Shown: one piece after another, positions 5,400 to 6,010 of the stretch | Layout: the number at the start of each line of letters is the position of its first letter | Position numbering within the stretch: the first letter of the stretch is position 1 | Assembly: GCA_004297555.1 (NCBI GenBank) | Contig: SCSV01000410.1 | Span: 1 to 6,010 of the forward strand | DNA: 6,010 nt | Source: Salinibacterium sp. | GTDB lineage: Bacteria > Actinomycetota > Actinomycetes > Actinomycetales > Microbacteriaceae | Direction of reading: 5' to 3' | Made by a program: the position numbers and the translations under genes | Notes under the pieces: model-generated | Databases searched by the model: none | What the model was told of the DNA's origin: nothing | Seen by the model: the letters and a program-made list of their open reading frames with translations, nothing else

Positions 5400-6010
5400 A
5401 TGGCTGACGGACCGAAAATCCTCATCGTCGACGATGAACCCAACATCCGGGACCTGCTCACCACAAGTCTTCGTTTTGCTCGTTTCGCGGTGCGCGCTGT
5501 GGGTAACGGAGCGCAAGCGATCTCGGCGGTTCTCGAGGAAGAGCCCGACCTCATCATCCTCGACGTAATGCTTCCCGACATGAACGGGTTCGGGGTGACG
5601 AAGCGGCTGCGGGCATCCGGCTACACCGCTCCTATTCTTTTTCTCACCGCGAAAGACGACACCGAAGACAAGATCATGGGCCTCACGGTGGGTGGCGACG
5701 ACTACGTCACCAAGCCGTTCAGCCTCGACGAGATCGTCGCCCGCATCAAGGCGATTCTGCGCCGCACAATGCACGACGACGAAGAGGCCATCATTCGCGC
5801 GGGCGAGCTGACCATGGATCAAGACACGCACGAAGTAACGATCGGCAACGAGCAAGTCGAGCTGAGTCCGACCGAGTTCAAGCTGCTGCGCTACCTGATG
5901 CTCAATCCGAATCGCGTGCTCTCGAAGGCGCAGATTCTCGACCACGTCTGGGAGTACGACTTCAACGGCGACGCGGGCATTGTCGAGAGCTACATCTCCT
6001 ACCTGCGCCG
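5400..6010 (+). CDS. OmpR/PhoB-family response regulator (partial, 3' end missing)
   Basis: The first 203 codons are present and the gene runs off the right edge. The receiver domain (about 6-120) has the complete phosphorylation set: acidic pair D11/D12, phospho-acceptor D55 in LIILDVMLPDMNG, T83 in LFLTAK, and K105 in YVTKPFS. A winged-helix DNA-binding domain begins near 135 with ELSPTEFKLLRYLMLNPNRV (154-173) and continues to IVESYISYLR (194-203), just short of the expected C-terminal wing. The protein is a DNA-binding transcription factor switched by a sensor histidine kinase, which would be expected downstream. Sequence style recalls actinobacterial TcrX/TrcR-like regulators; the regulon cannot be read from sequence. 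The gene diverges from the flavoprotein operon across 76 bases. The start at 5400 fits the usual N-terminus (KILIVDDEP). Confidence 0.94.
   Translation, partial: MADGPKILIVDDEPNIRDLLTTSLRFARFAVRAVGNGAQAISAVLEEEPDLIILDVMLPDMNGFGVTKRLRASGYTAPILFLTAKDDTEDKIMGLTVGGDDYVTKPFSLDEIVARIKAILRRTMHDDEEAIIRAGELTMDQDTHEVTIGNEQVELSPTEFKLLRYLMLNPNRVLSKAQILDHVWEYDFNGDAGIVESYISYLR

Noticed and set aside
5040..5945. 301-codon minus-strand open frame opposite the response regulator
   Set aside because: The plus strand carries a complete receiver domain with all catalytic residues. The C-terminal part of the antisense frame is an alternate frame of the flavoprotein gene.
1..6010. CRISPR array, tRNA or rRNA genes, riboswitch, phage genes
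   Set aside because: No regularly spaced direct repeats, no cloverleaf-like or ribosomal sequence and no integrase or capsid-like protein were seen. Coding genes occupy nearly all of the window.

Overview
The window reads as chromosomal DNA from a high-GC actinobacterium, most plausibly a Microbacteriaceae-like member. The grounds are strong G/C bias at third codon positions, a bacterial XPB-type helicase, a FolP2-type dihydropteroate synthase homologue, an Rv2671-like reductase, and start codons at the point where transcription probably begins. The family-level placement is an inference from protein resemblance, not a measured result.

Layout from left to right. (1) Bases 1-221 (+) hold the last 72 codons of an XPB-type DNA repair helicase that begins outside the window. 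(2) Bases 235-2243 (-) form a two-gene operon: a cysteine-free ArsR-family repressor (1881-2243) followed by a SulP anion transporter with a C-terminal STAS domain (235-1884). The two share an ATGA stop/start overlap. The helicase and sulP converge with only 13 bases between their stop codons. (3) Bases 2244-2499 are non-coding. They carry the arsR promoter and two adjacent long inverted repeats: a perfect 23-bp stem and a 24-bp stem with two mismatches. (4) Bases 2500-5323 (-) form a tightly overlapped three-gene operon, transcribed in the order FAD/NAD(P)-dependent ferredoxin-reductase-like flavoprotein, FolP2-type DHPS homologue, RibD-C/Rv2671-like NADPH reductase. The junctions are a 1-base TGATG and a 4-base ATGA. 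(5) Bases 5324-5399 are a short divergent control region with a probable leaderless promoter and a tandem CTCCCAG repeat at 11-bp spacing. (6) From 5400 (+) an OmpR/PhoB-family response regulator begins and runs off the right edge. Its sensor kinase probably lies beyond the window.

How the parts may work together. ArsR probably controls its own gene and sulP, so anion (sulfate or bicarbonate type) uptake would respond to an unknown signal. The 2500-5323 operon is the most interesting part. The DHPS homologue keeps the pterin-side residues but lacks the canonical ESTRPG loop, and its partner resembles a RibD-like protein reported to act as a dihydrofolate reductase substitute in mycobacteria. 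A flavoprotein reductase heads the same transcript. This suggests a dedicated pterin/folate-type redox module whose true substrate is not clear from sequence. No CRISPR array, tRNA, rRNA, transposase or phage gene was seen.
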